A DNA stretch of 10,805 nt from DASUTW01 sp035513995. Its GTDB lineage: Bacteria > Actinomycetota > UBA4738 > CALAEC01. The notes below the pieces were generated by a model. It saw nothing but the letters and a program-made list of their open reading frames with translations, was not told the DNA's origin and did no database searches. Made by a program: the position numbers and the translations under genes. The DNA is taken from the NCBI GenBank assembly GCA_035513995.1, contig DATKBL010000179.1, positions 1 through 10,805 of the forward strand, in the 5' to 3' direction. Below are positions 5,178-10,805 of this stretch, piece by piece (positions within the stretch are counted from its first letter, which is position 1; every line of letters starts with the position of its first letter).

Positions 5178-6313
5178 GCCTCGACGACGAGCGGCCCGAA
5201 GATCTCTCCCCGCCGCACGACGGGGTGGTTGAGAGCGCCCCCACCGACCCGGAGGCCCCCCGCGAGGAGTCGGAGGCCCCCCGCGAGGAGAGCCAGGCCG
5301 TGCGGTCGGCGGACGAGGACCGCCGACGCGACGAGCCCGACCCTCAAGCCTCAGTCGAGGGTTCGGACGCCGCAGAACCCAAGGCCCCTGAGGATCGCGG
5401 CCGCATCATCGCGGTGGCGAACCAGAAGGGCGGCGTGGGGAAGAGCACCACGGCGGTGAACCTCGGCGCGGCGCTGGCCGAGTCGGGCGCCCGGGTCCTG
5501 GTGGTGGACATGGACCCGCAGGGGAACGCCTCCACGGGCCTGGGGATCTCCCCGCAGGATCGGGACGTGACCACCTACCAGGTGCTCGCGGCCGGCCTCC
5601 CCGCCTCGCGAGCCATCATGGAGACCGCGGTGGAGAACCTCTCCGCCATCACGTCGACGATCGATCTCGCCGGCGCGGAGATCGAGCTGGTGAGCCAGTT
5701 CTCCAGGGAGATGCGTCTCAAGCGGGCCCTGGAAGAGGTCGTAGGGCGGTTCGACTACGTGATCCTCGACTGCCCGCCTTCTCTTGGCCTCCTCACGGTG
5801 AACTCGCTGGCGGCCTCCGACGAGCTGATCGTCCCGATCCAGTGCGAGTACTACGCGCTGGAGGGGCTGGGGCAGCTGTTGCGGAACGTCCGGCTGGTCC
5901 AGCAGAACCTCAACCCGAGGTTGCGGCTGAACGGGATCGTCCTCACGATGTACGACTCGAGGACGAAGCTGGCCGAGCAGGTCGTGGCGGAGGTGCGGAA
6001 GTACTTCGGTGGGCGAGTGTATGACACCCTCATACCTCGTAGCGTTCGGCTCTCGGAGGCCCCGGGGTACGGGCAGCCGATCACGACCTACGACCCCTCG
6101 TCCAAAGGGGCGCGGGCCTACCGGGCCCTGGCGGAAGAGGTCGCGGCCGGCCCGCGCGACTTCGACACGCCGATGCCCACCGAGGACATGCCGGAGGTGG
6201 TTCTCCCCGACCCCACCCCGGAGAACCTGGACGGCGAGGAGGAACGGGAGCCCGAGGAGGCCGCCTCGAGGAGGCGGCGAGGGCTCTTCCGGAGGAAGGG
6301 AGACGAGTCGTGA
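5174..6313 (+). CDS. parA: Chromosome partitioning ATPase ParA (Soj family) with charged tails
   Basis: ParA is the Walker-type ATPase that, with ParB on parS, moves newly copied origins apart. In the 379-residue product the ATPase core (about 76-330) shows the deviant Walker A NQKGGVGKSTT (83-93), Walker A' VVDMDPQGNAST (110-121), Walker B VILDCPPSLG (196-205) and PIQCEYYALEG after it. The core is preceded by about 75 acidic, proline-rich residues containing a 7-residue tandem repeat (27-40). It is followed by an acidic tail that ends in the basic SRRRRGLFRRKG. Both tails look disordered and make it longer than the usual 260-330 residues. GTG 5174 overlaps the rsmG stop (GTGA), suggesting coupled translation; the local ribosome binding site is weak. 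The stop overlaps parB in the same way. Confidence 0.96.
   Translation: MSLDDERPEDLSPPHDGVVESAPTDPEAPREESEAPREESQAVRSADEDRRRDEPDPQASVEGSDAAEPKAPEDRGRIIAVANQKGGVGKSTTAVNLGAALAESGARVLVVDMDPQGNASTGLGISPQDRDVTTYQVLAAGLPASRAIMETAVENLSAITSTIDLAGAEIELVSQFSREMRLKRALEEVVGRFDYVILDCPPSLGLLTVNSLAASDELIVPIQCEYYALEGLGQLLRNVRLVQQNLNPRLRLNGIVLTMYDSRTKLAEQVVAEVRKYFGGRVYDTLIPRSVRLSEAPGYGQPITTYDPSSKGARAYRALAEEVAAGPRDFDTPMPTEDMPEVVLPDPTPENLDGEEEREPEEAASRRRRGLFRRKGDES
5252..5293 (+). repeat. Tandem 21-bp repeat in the parA 5' region
   Basis: Two in-frame 21-bp units (5252-5272, 5273-5293) each encode EAPREES, residues 27-33 and 34-40 of ParA. They differ only in the last serine codon (TCG or AGC). The near-identity at the DNA level points to recent duplication and to a copy number that may vary between strains. 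Confidence 0.85.
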
Positions 6314-7158
6314 AGCAACAGCGGGGTGGTCTCGGAAGAGGGCTCTCGGCCCTGATCCCGGGTGCGACCGACGACGGGGGGCTGCTGGAGATCCCGCTGG
6401 CCGCGATCTCTCCCAACGCTCGCCAACCGCGGGAGACGTTCGACGAGGAGGGCATCGCCTCGCTCGCGAGCTCGATCCGGGAGGTCGGCGTCCTCCAGCC
6501 GATCGTGGTGAGGCGGCACGAGGACGGGTACGAGCTGGTGGCGGGGGAGCGGCGCCTGCGCGCCGCGAAGCAGGCCGGGCTCGCCACGATCCCCGCCGTG
6601 ATCCGCGACACCGACGACATCGACTCGCTCCGCGAGGCGATCATCGAGAACATCCACCGCGAGGATCTCTCGCCGCTGGAGCAGGCGGCCGCTTTCCAGG
6701 AGCTGCTCGAGGACCTCGGCGCCTCCCACGACGAGCTGGCCGAGCGCCTCGGCTACTCGCGCTCCCACGTGACCAACACGATCCGGCTGCTCCAGCTCCC
6801 ACCGGCGGTACAGCGCCTGGTGGGGGAGGGGAAGCTGTCCGCTGGGCACGCCCGGGCTCTCCTGACGCTGGAGGACGCCGAGGGGCAGGAGGCCCTGGCC
6901 CTCCGCGTCGCCGCGGAGGGGCTGTCGGTCCGGCAGGTGGAGGAGCTCGCCCGCGCGTATCGCGGTGGGGGGAAGGGCGCCGCGGAGCGCGCCGCCCCCG
7001 AGCCCGATCCCCGCGCCGCCCAGGTCGAGGAGCTGCTCGGCGACGCGCTGGCCACCAAGGTGCGGGTCCAGAGAGGCCGCCGGAAGGGGAAGATCGTGAT
7101 CGAGTTCGGCTCCGACGAGGATCTCGACCGCATCGTCACCACGATAGCCGGGACATGA
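6310..7158 (+). CDS. parB: Chromosome partitioning protein ParB (parS-binding CTPase)
   Basis: ParB binds parS, closes into a CTP-dependent DNA clamp, spreads, and stimulates ParA ATPase. The 282-residue product is a standard chromosomal ParB. GLGRGLSALIP (7-17) is the N-terminal ParA-interacting element. The CTP-binding domain has ARQPR (37-41), LVAGERRLRAA (76-86, the GERR box) and ENIHREDLSPLEQA (113-126). A helix-turn-helix (about 137-160, LAERLGYSRSHVTNTIRLLQ) reads parS. A linker (about 218-236) leads to the C-terminal dimerization domain (about 237-282). GTG 6310 has GGGAG (6298-6302) seven bases upstream and overlaps the parA stop as GTGA. Its stop overlaps the next small ORF as ATGA (7155-7158). 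Matching parS sites lie 1.7 kb upstream in the same operon. Confidence 0.97.
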   Translation: MKQQRGGLGRGLSALIPGATDDGGLLEIPLAAISPNARQPRETFDEEGIASLASSIREVGVLQPIVVRRHEDGYELVAGERRLRAAKQAGLATIPAVIRDTDDIDSLREAIIENIHREDLSPLEQAAAFQELLEDLGASHDELAERLGYSRSHVTNTIRLLQLPPAVQRLVGEGKLSAGHARALLTLEDAEGQEALALRVAAEGLSVRQVEELARAYRGGGKGAAERAAPEPDPRAAQVEELLGDALATKVRVQRGRRKGKIVIEFGSDEDLDRIVTTIAGT

Positions 7159-7247
7159 GCCCGGAGGCGAGGCGCGCCGCGCAGGCGGCCACCCTCGGGG
7201 TGCTCGTGGGGGTGGTCCTCGCGGTTCTCGCTCGCCGGCGAGGCTGA
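7155..7247 (+). CDS. Small hypothetical single-pass membrane protein, 30 residues
   Basis: I do not recognise this protein. It starts with ATG in an ATGA overlap with the parB stop and ends one base before the GNAT start, so it fills the gap between the two genes exactly. The product has a short polar N-terminus (MSPEARRAAQAA), a hydrophobic stretch TLGVLVGVVLAVLA (about 13-26) and a basic end RRRG, the layout of a small bitopic membrane peptide. The ribosome binding site would lie within the parB 3' end. The packing and membrane-like composition argue for a real gene, but the frame continues as a long open shadow frame across parB, so chance is not excluded. Confidence 0.5.
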   Translation: MSPEARRAAQAATLGVLVGVVLAVLARRRG

Positions 7248-7248
7248 G

Positions 7249-7812
7249 GTGGGCCGCCGTCTCGTCGACGTGGGCCTGGAGAACCTGTCCTCGGCGCCTC
7301 CAGAGGTGCTCGACTGCGTGTTCTGGGAGACCGATCAAGACCGGGCCCCCGACCCGAGGTTCCTCAAGGAGGAGTGGTTCTCCTCGACCCTGCTCGAGTG
7401 GGGGTCCTGCGGGAAGCTGCTCCTCGACGACGAGGAGGTGGTGGCCTTCGCGCAGTTCGCCCCTCCCTCGCTCTTCCCACGGGTCGCCGGCTTCCGCGCG
7501 GGCCGGGTCTCCCCGGACGCCGTGTACCTCGCGTACTGCTACGTGACCGAGGGGCACAGAGGGCGTGGCGTTGGCTCAGAGGTGGTCCGGGCCGTCGCCC
7601 GCGACCTCGTCGAGCGGGGCTTCCGCGCGGTGGAGTCGCTCGGCGAGTCCGAGTGGGAAGGGGGATGGGTGCTCCCGGGCGCGTTCCTCGGATCCAATCG
7701 CTTCGCGGTGATCCGCGCGGACCCCAGGGTGCCGCTGATGCGCCGCGAGCTGTTCGGGGTGACGGCCCCGGCCACCGCCGAGGCCGCCGCCGCCCTGCCG
7801 CTGCATCGCTGA
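7249..7812 (+). CDS. GNAT-family N-acetyltransferase of the actinobacterial parAB locus
   Basis: GNAT enzymes transfer acetyl from acetyl-CoA to amines; the substrate here is unknown. The 187-residue product carries motif A as YCYVTEGHRGRGVGSEVV (97-113), with the acetyl-CoA pyrophosphate loop RGRGVG (104-109). It also has elements shared, from memory, by the conserved GNAT next to parB in actinobacteria (Rv3916c in M. tuberculosis): CVFWE (23-27), KEEWFSSTLLEWGSCGKL (40-57), RAVES (126-130) and the C-terminal VLPGAFL (141-147). GTG 7249 is preceded by GGCGAGG five bases upstream and begins one base after the small ORF's stop. The C-terminus is an alanine-rich tail. It ends the operon and converges on the cwlM-like gene with a single base between stop codons. 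Confidence 0.85.
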   Translation: MGRRLVDVGLENLSSAPPEVLDCVFWETDQDRAPDPRFLKEEWFSSTLLEWGSCGKLLLDDEEVVAFAQFAPPSLFPRVAGFRAGRVSPDAVYLAYCYVTEGHRGRGVGSEVVRAVARDLVERGFRAVESLGESEWEGGWVLPGAFLGSNRFAVIRADPRVPLMRRELFGVTAPATAEAAAALPLHR

Positions 7813-7813
7813 G

Positions 7814-8899
7814 TCAGCCCTCGTTCGAGCCAGCCAGGCCGGCGAAGTACCTCTCCAGCCCGTCGACGATCGCCTCGGCGAGGTCGTGGTGGAACCCCCC
7901 GTCCGAGAGGAGGCGCTCCTCCCGGGGGTTGGAGATGAACCCCGGCTCGAGGTGGACCGCCGGCATCCGGGTCTCGCGGAGCAGGGGGAACGCCTTGGGA
8001 TGGGCCCGCCCATCCCGGAGCCCCAGGCGCGAGGCGACCCGTTCCAGGAGCACCTCGGCGAGCGCCCTCCCGGCCACCGAGACCGCACCGAGGCGGCCGA
8101 AGTAATAGGCGGCCGCGCCCTCCGCGTTGGCGTCCTCGTGCTGATTGAGGTGGATGGACAGCAGGAGGTCGGCGCCCGATCCGGCGGCCCGGTCGATCCG
8201 GGCCGGCACCGAGGGGTCCTCCCCAGGCTCTCGGAGGAGCACCGGCTTGGCCCCCCGCCGGACGAGCGAGGCGGCGAGGCGCTCAGCGATCGCGTAGGTG
8301 ATCTCACTCTCGACCGCCCCCCCCGGGCCCACGCCCCCGGGGTCGCTCGGGCCGTGCGCGGGGTCGATCGCGATCGTCTTCCCCTCGAGGGAGTCGGCGA
8401 GACGCAGTCCCTCCGTCTCGCGGACCGTCGTCCGCCCGGGCCCGGGCACCGAGGCGCGGAGGCGCTCGAGCGCCTGGAGGCTCGTGCCGCCCACGATGCC
8501 GTCGGGCGTGAGCCCCACGTTCCTCTGGAAGTCTCGGAGCGCCTCTTCCGTCTGCCTGCCGAAGATGCCGTCCTCGCGGCCGGGGTCGAACCCGAGAGTG
8601 TTGAGCCGCGCCTGGAGTCCCCGGACGTCGTCGCCTCGGAAGGGAGGGTGCCGGAGATACAGAACGCGATCGCCCAGGCTGTAGCCGGCTTCGACGAGCT
8701 CCTCCCATGCCTGCAGGCCCACGAGCCCGTCGACGAGCAGCCCGCGGTCCTGCTGGAAGGCCCGAACGGCGGCGTCCGTGGAGACCTCGAACCGGTCCTG
8801 CTCGAGCTCGGCCTGGCTGATCGTGTAGCCGAGAGCGAGGAGGCGCCCCTGGACGTCGCGGACCTCCTCGCCGCGGTCACCTCGTCGGATGCTCCTCAC
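7814..8899 (-). CDS. cwlM: CwlM-like N-acetylmuramoyl-L-alanine amidase family protein
   Basis: The 361-residue product has two peptidoglycan-binding-1 repeats (about 5-70 and 83-147; RGDRGEEVRDVQGRL and FRGDDVRGLQARL) followed by an Amidase_3 domain (about 174-353). The zinc and catalytic positions appear intact: H182 in DPAHG, E197 in ESEITYAIA, H250 in LSIHLN and E318 in HLEPGFISN. There is no signal peptide or membrane segment, as in mycobacterial CwlM, a cytoplasmic protein that when phosphorylated activates MurA. The short C-terminus (GLAGSNEG) lacks the longer tail that, from memory, carries the phosphothreonine in mycobacteria. GTG 8899 is chosen because the first repeat begins there and a -10-like CATACT ends six bases upstream with no Shine-Dalgarno, suggesting a leaderless mRNA. 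It may be an enzyme, a regulator or both. Confidence 0.88.
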   Translation of the reverse strand: MRSIRRGDRGEEVRDVQGRLLALGYTISQAELEQDRFEVSTDAAVRAFQQDRGLLVDGLVGLQAWEELVEAGYSLGDRVLYLRHPPFRGDDVRGLQARLNTLGFDPGREDGIFGRQTEEALRDFQRNVGLTPDGIVGGTSLQALERLRASVPGPGRTTVRETEGLRLADSLEGKTIAIDPAHGPSDPGGVGPGGAVESEITYAIAERLAASLVRRGAKPVLLREPGEDPSVPARIDRAAGSGADLLLSIHLNQHEDANAEGAAAYYFGRLGAVSVAGRALAEVLLERVASRLGLRDGRAHPKAFPLLRETRMPAVHLEPGFISNPREERLLSDGGFHHDLAEAIVDGLERYFAGLAGSNEG

Positions 8900-8905
8900 G
8901 GCTGG

Positions 8906-8934
8906 AGTATGTGCCGCCCCGAGGTCGGCGACAA
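8906..8934 (-). promoter_or_regulatory. Predicted leaderless promoter of the cwlM-like gene
   Basis: On the minus strand TTGTCG (8934-8929), a 17-bp spacer and CATACT (8911-8906) fit a housekeeping promoter. The seventh base after the -10 is the G of the GTG start, so transcript and reading frame would begin together. It lies in the 42-bp gap after trxA, so the gene could be transcribed independently of the trx genes. Confidence 0.5.
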
Positions 8935-8941
8935 CGCGGGG

Positions 8942-9268
8942 TCAGTCGCCCGCGTGCGGCTCGATCTGGCTGAGGATCGACTCCTTGGGCTGGGCGCCGA
9001 CGACCCTTGCGCGCTCCTCTCCGTCCTTGAAGAGGATCAGGGTGGGGATGCTCATCACGCCGTAACGGCGGGCGGTCTCGGGGTTGTCGTCGACGTTCAG
9101 CTTGGCCACGGACATGACCTCGGACTTCTCCCGGCCGATCTCCTCCACGATGGGGGACACCATGTGGCAGGGGACGCACCAGTCGGCCCAGAAGTCCACG
9201 AGCACGGGCTTATCCGAAGAGAGGATCTCGTCCCATTCGGCATCGGTCGCCGTCATGATCTCGCTCAT
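8942..9268 (-). CDS. trxA: Thioredoxin with a WCVPC active site
   Basis: Thioredoxin reduces protein disulfides in the cytosol and is recharged by TrxB with NADPH. The 108-residue product (from ATG 9268) has the normal length and fold landmarks: LVDFWADWCVPCHMVSP with the active-site CVPC, the partner aspartate region KLNVDD, and the cis-proline loop MSIPTLILFKDG. The active site is WCVPC instead of the usual WCGPC, and the residue after it is H rather than K or R. The ATG is chosen over an upstream ATG (9307) because AAGGAGG lies ten bases before it and the extra 13 residues are not family-like. No signal peptide is present. It lies between an M23 peptidase gene and the cwlM-like gene, with trxB upstream on the same strand. 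Confidence 0.93.
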   Translation of the reverse strand: MSEIMTATDAEWDEILSSDKPVLVDFWADWCVPCHMVSPIVEEIGREKSEVMSVAKLNVDDNPETARRYGVMSIPTLILFKDGEERARVVGAQPKESILSQIEPHAGD

Positions 9269-9278
9269 CTCGTCGTTG

Positions 9279-9285
9279 CCTCCTT
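9279..9285 (-). promoter_or_regulatory. Shine-Dalgarno that sets the trxA start
   Basis: The minus strand reads AAGGAGG ten bases before ATG 9268. The spacing is slightly long but the match is strong, and it lies downstream of the alternative ATG at 9307, so it supports the shorter protein. Confidence 0.7.
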
Positions 9286-9328
9286 CATCCGGGGGCGGGC
9301 GGACCATGCAACAGCCGGCCGGGGCGGG

Positions 9329-10027
9329 CTATTCCTCCGTCCCAGCCCCAGCGTACAGCCTTTCGAGCAGCCGCTCGTACGCGTCCAGGTCGCCGGCGCG
9401 GGAGAGCCGAGCGAGCTGCCGCTCCCCGCGGGTGGTGACCCGCACGCTCTCGGCGTACAGGCGGCGCACCGTCGAGTAAGGGTCTACCCACGCGTCGCCA
9501 TCCCTGATCCCAAGGTGGAGGTGTGGCGGGAACTCGTCCTCCTGGCCGGGATCGCCGTAGCCCGTGTTCCCCACCCGACCCAGCACGGTGCCCGGCTCCA
9601 CGGCCGCGCCGACGCCGATTCCGGACGCGACCTCAGAGAGGTGCGCGTAGAAGTAGTATCGGCTGTCCGCGCCGCGGATCCCGACGCGGGTGCCCGAGTA
9701 GAAGGTCCAGCCGACCGCCTCGACCCTCCCGGCGGTCATCGAGAGGATCGGCGTCCCCTCCTCCGCGATGATGTCGTTCCCCTCGTGGACCCCCACGAGC
9801 TGCCATCGGCCGCCGATGAGCCGGAAGCGTGGGTCGTGCCAATCGCGGCCGAACGTCACGACCGAGTGCCAGTTGGCGCGAGCCACGGGGAAGGTCATGC
9901 CGTCGACCACGACCGGGCGGTAGTAGGAGGGCGGAGGCGCCGGCGGGCGGTCCTGGGCCGGCGCGGCGGGAGGCCAGATGGTCAGGGCCGCCAGCGCGAG
10001 GACGGAGAGTCGTGCGGCTCGGCGCAT
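9329..10027 (-). CDS. Secreted M23-family metallopeptidase
   Basis: M23 (LytM/lysostaphin-type) enzymes are zinc endopeptidases that cut peptidoglycan cross-bridges or, when inactive, regulate other wall enzymes. The 232-residue product has a Sec signal peptide (about 1-24: basic MRRAAR, hydrophobic LSVLALAALTIW, cleavage near APA-Q), then a proline-rich linker. The M23 domain (about 75-190) shows the ligands as HEGND (H81, D85), YYFYAHL (H129) and PHLHLGI (H169, H171). All catalytic positions look present. The C-terminus is helical and charged. It starts 19 bases after the trxB stop with no Shine-Dalgarno; TACCCT six bases before the ATG could be the -10 of a leaderless promoter, but no -35 is visible. 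Its position between trxB and trxA is not the mycobacterial arrangement. Confidence 0.9.
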   Translation of the reverse strand: MRRAARLSVLALAALTIWPPAAPAQDRPPAPPPSYYRPVVVDGMTFPVARANWHSVVTFGRDWHDPRFRLIGGRWQLVGVHEGNDIIAEEGTPILSMTAGRVEAVGWTFYSGTRVGIRGADSRYYFYAHLSEVASGIGVGAAVEPGTVLGRVGNTGYGDPGQEDEFPPHLHLGIRDGDAWVDPYSTVRRLYAESVRVTTRGERQLARLSRAGDLDAYERLLERLYAGAGTEE

Positions 10028-10046
10028 CCCCGTAGGGTAGCGCGCG

Positions 10047-10805
10047 TCAGTGGCCCTGGAGCTCGAGCCAGCGCTCGGCGTCGATCGCTGCCTTGCACCC
10101 CATCCCCGCGGCGGTCACCGCCTGCCGGTAGATGTGGTCGACGGCATCGCCCGCGGCGAAGACGCCCTCGACGCTCGTCCGCGTTGTGGGCTCCTCGACA
10201 CGGAGGTACCCGACGTCGTCCATCTCGAGCTGGCCCCGGAAAATCTCCGTGTTGGGAGTGTGGCCGATGGCGAGGAACATCCCGCCTGCGGCGAGGTCGG
10301 ACTCCTCGCCGGTCTTCACGTTCTGAAGCCGGACCCCCTCGACCTTGCCGCTGCCCAGGACGTCGGTCACGACCGAGTCCCAGACGAACTCGACCTTCGG
10401 GTTCTCGAACGCCCGGTCCTGCATGATCTTCGAGGCCCGGAGCTCGCCTCTCCGGTGGACGACCTTGACCTTCGAGGCGAAGCGTGTGAGGAAGAGCGCC
10501 TCCTCCATGGCCGAGTCGCCCCCGCCGACCACGACGAGCTCCTGGTCGCTGAAGAAGAAGCCGTCGCACGTGGCGCACGTGGAGACCCCATGCCCCAGCA
10601 GTTCCTTTTCGGAGGCGAGCCCGAGCATCTTCGCCTTCGCGCCGGTGGCCACGATCACCGCGCCCGCGACGTGCTCCTCGTCGCCCGACCACACGCGGAA
10701 CGGCCGCTCCGAGAAGTCGACCTTGGTTGCGTTCTGCTGGAGCATCTCGGCCCCGAACCGGACGGCCTGCTTCTCGAACAGCTCCATCAGCTCGGGCCCC
10801 AGGAT
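10047..10805 (-). CDS. trxB: Thioredoxin reductase, C-terminal part (cut by window edge)
   Basis: TrxB passes electrons from NADPH through FAD and a disulfide to thioredoxin. The last 252 residues are present; the N-terminal FAD-binding part lies beyond the right edge. The visible protein begins ILGPELMELFEKQAVRFGAE. The redox-active pair is in STCATCDGFFF. The NADPH-binding Rossmann fold follows with VVVGGGDSAMEEA, and HRRGELRAS is the HRRxxxR element that selects NADPH. GVFAAGDAVDHIYRQAVTAAG is the C-terminal FAD contact. It is intact over the visible range and ends RWLELQGH. It leads a co-directional set (trxB, M23 gene, trxA, cwlM-like gene), and its partner trxA is 0.8 kb downstream. Confidence 0.95.
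   Translation of the reverse strand: MLGPELMELFEKQAVRFGAEMLQQNATKVDFSERPFRVWSGDEEHVAGAVIVATGAKAKMLGLASEKELLGHGVSTCATCDGFFFSDQELVVVGGGDSAMEEALFLTRFASKVKVVHRRGELRASKIMQDRAFENPKVEFVWDSVVTDVLGSGKVEGVRLQNVKTGEESDLAAGGMFLAIGHTPNTEIFRGQLEMDDVGYLRVEEPTTRTSVEGVFAAGDAVDHIYRQAVTAAGMGCKAAIDAERWLELQGH

Noticed and set aside
6009..7154. Long plus-strand open frame overlapping the end of parA and all of parB
   Set aside because: The product is Arg/Gly/Pro-rich shadow sequence in another frame of parB. Only its last 31 codons (7155-7247) are considered real.
7795..7830. Bidirectional terminator between the convergent GNAT and cwlM-like genes
   Set aside because: Only the short CTGAGTCAG palindrome made by the two stop codons is present, with no real stem or T-tract.
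9269..9307. Upstream ATG adding 13 residues to thioredoxin
   Set aside because: The Shine-Dalgarno at 9279-9285 lies within this extension and the added residues are not thioredoxin-like.
7886..10426. An 846-codon plus-strand open frame running antisense to cwlM, trxA, the M23 gene and trxB
   Set aside because: It crosses four well-identified minus-strand genes, has no recognisable domain and the E/R/P/G-rich composition of antisense frames in high-GC DNA.

Overview
The window is the chromosomal replication-origin neighbourhood of a high-GC bacterium, most likely a member of the Actinomycetota. The clues are high GC content, frequent GTG starts and a gene order that matches the end of the Mycobacterium tuberculosis chromosome: trxB, trxA, cwlM, a GNAT gene, parB, parA, rsmG, jag, yidC, yidD, rnpA, rpmH, then dnaA and dnaN. 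The class cannot be fixed from sequence alone. The short DnaA linker and the extra M23 peptidase gene argue against a close relative of Mycobacterium or Streptomyces.

Layout. Bases 1-264 (minus) are the 5' end of dnaN, cut by the window edge. Bases 265-464 are a short dnaA-dnaN gap with DnaA-box-like sites and an AT-richer patch, the best oriC candidate. Bases 465-1859 (minus) are dnaA, with a second cluster of DnaA-box-like sites lying over its start codon. Bases 1860-2071 are a divergent promoter region: one promoter reads left into dnaA through a leader with a hairpin, and another reads right into an almost leaderless rpmH.

Bases 2072-7812 (plus) are one tightly packed operon: rpmH, rnpA, yidD, yidC, jag/khpB, rsmG, parA, parB, a 30-residue membrane-protein ORF and a GNAT gene. 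Neighbouring genes overlap or touch everywhere except between jag and rsmG. There, two parS centromere sites sit 26 bp apart, and the second contains the rsmG start codon. Bases 7814-10805 (minus) converge on this operon and read, in transcription order, trxB (partial), a secreted M23 peptidase, trxA and a cwlM-like amidase.

How the genes fit together. dnaA, dnaN and the gap serve replication initiation. parA, parB and the parS pair segregate the new origins. rpmH and rnpA serve the ribosome and tRNA maturation, and rsmG modifies 16S rRNA. yidD, yidC and jag link membrane-protein insertion to RNA binding. The right-hand genes combine cytosolic thiol redox with cell-wall enzymes or regulators.

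I found no mobile element, CRISPR array, tRNA or rRNA, and no wholly new system. The most notable points are the parS site that doubles as a translation start inside a predicted mRNA hairpin, a YidC with an enlarged six-cysteine loop, an uncatalogued-looking 30-residue ORF behind parB, and the cell-wall peptidase inserted between trxB and trxA.
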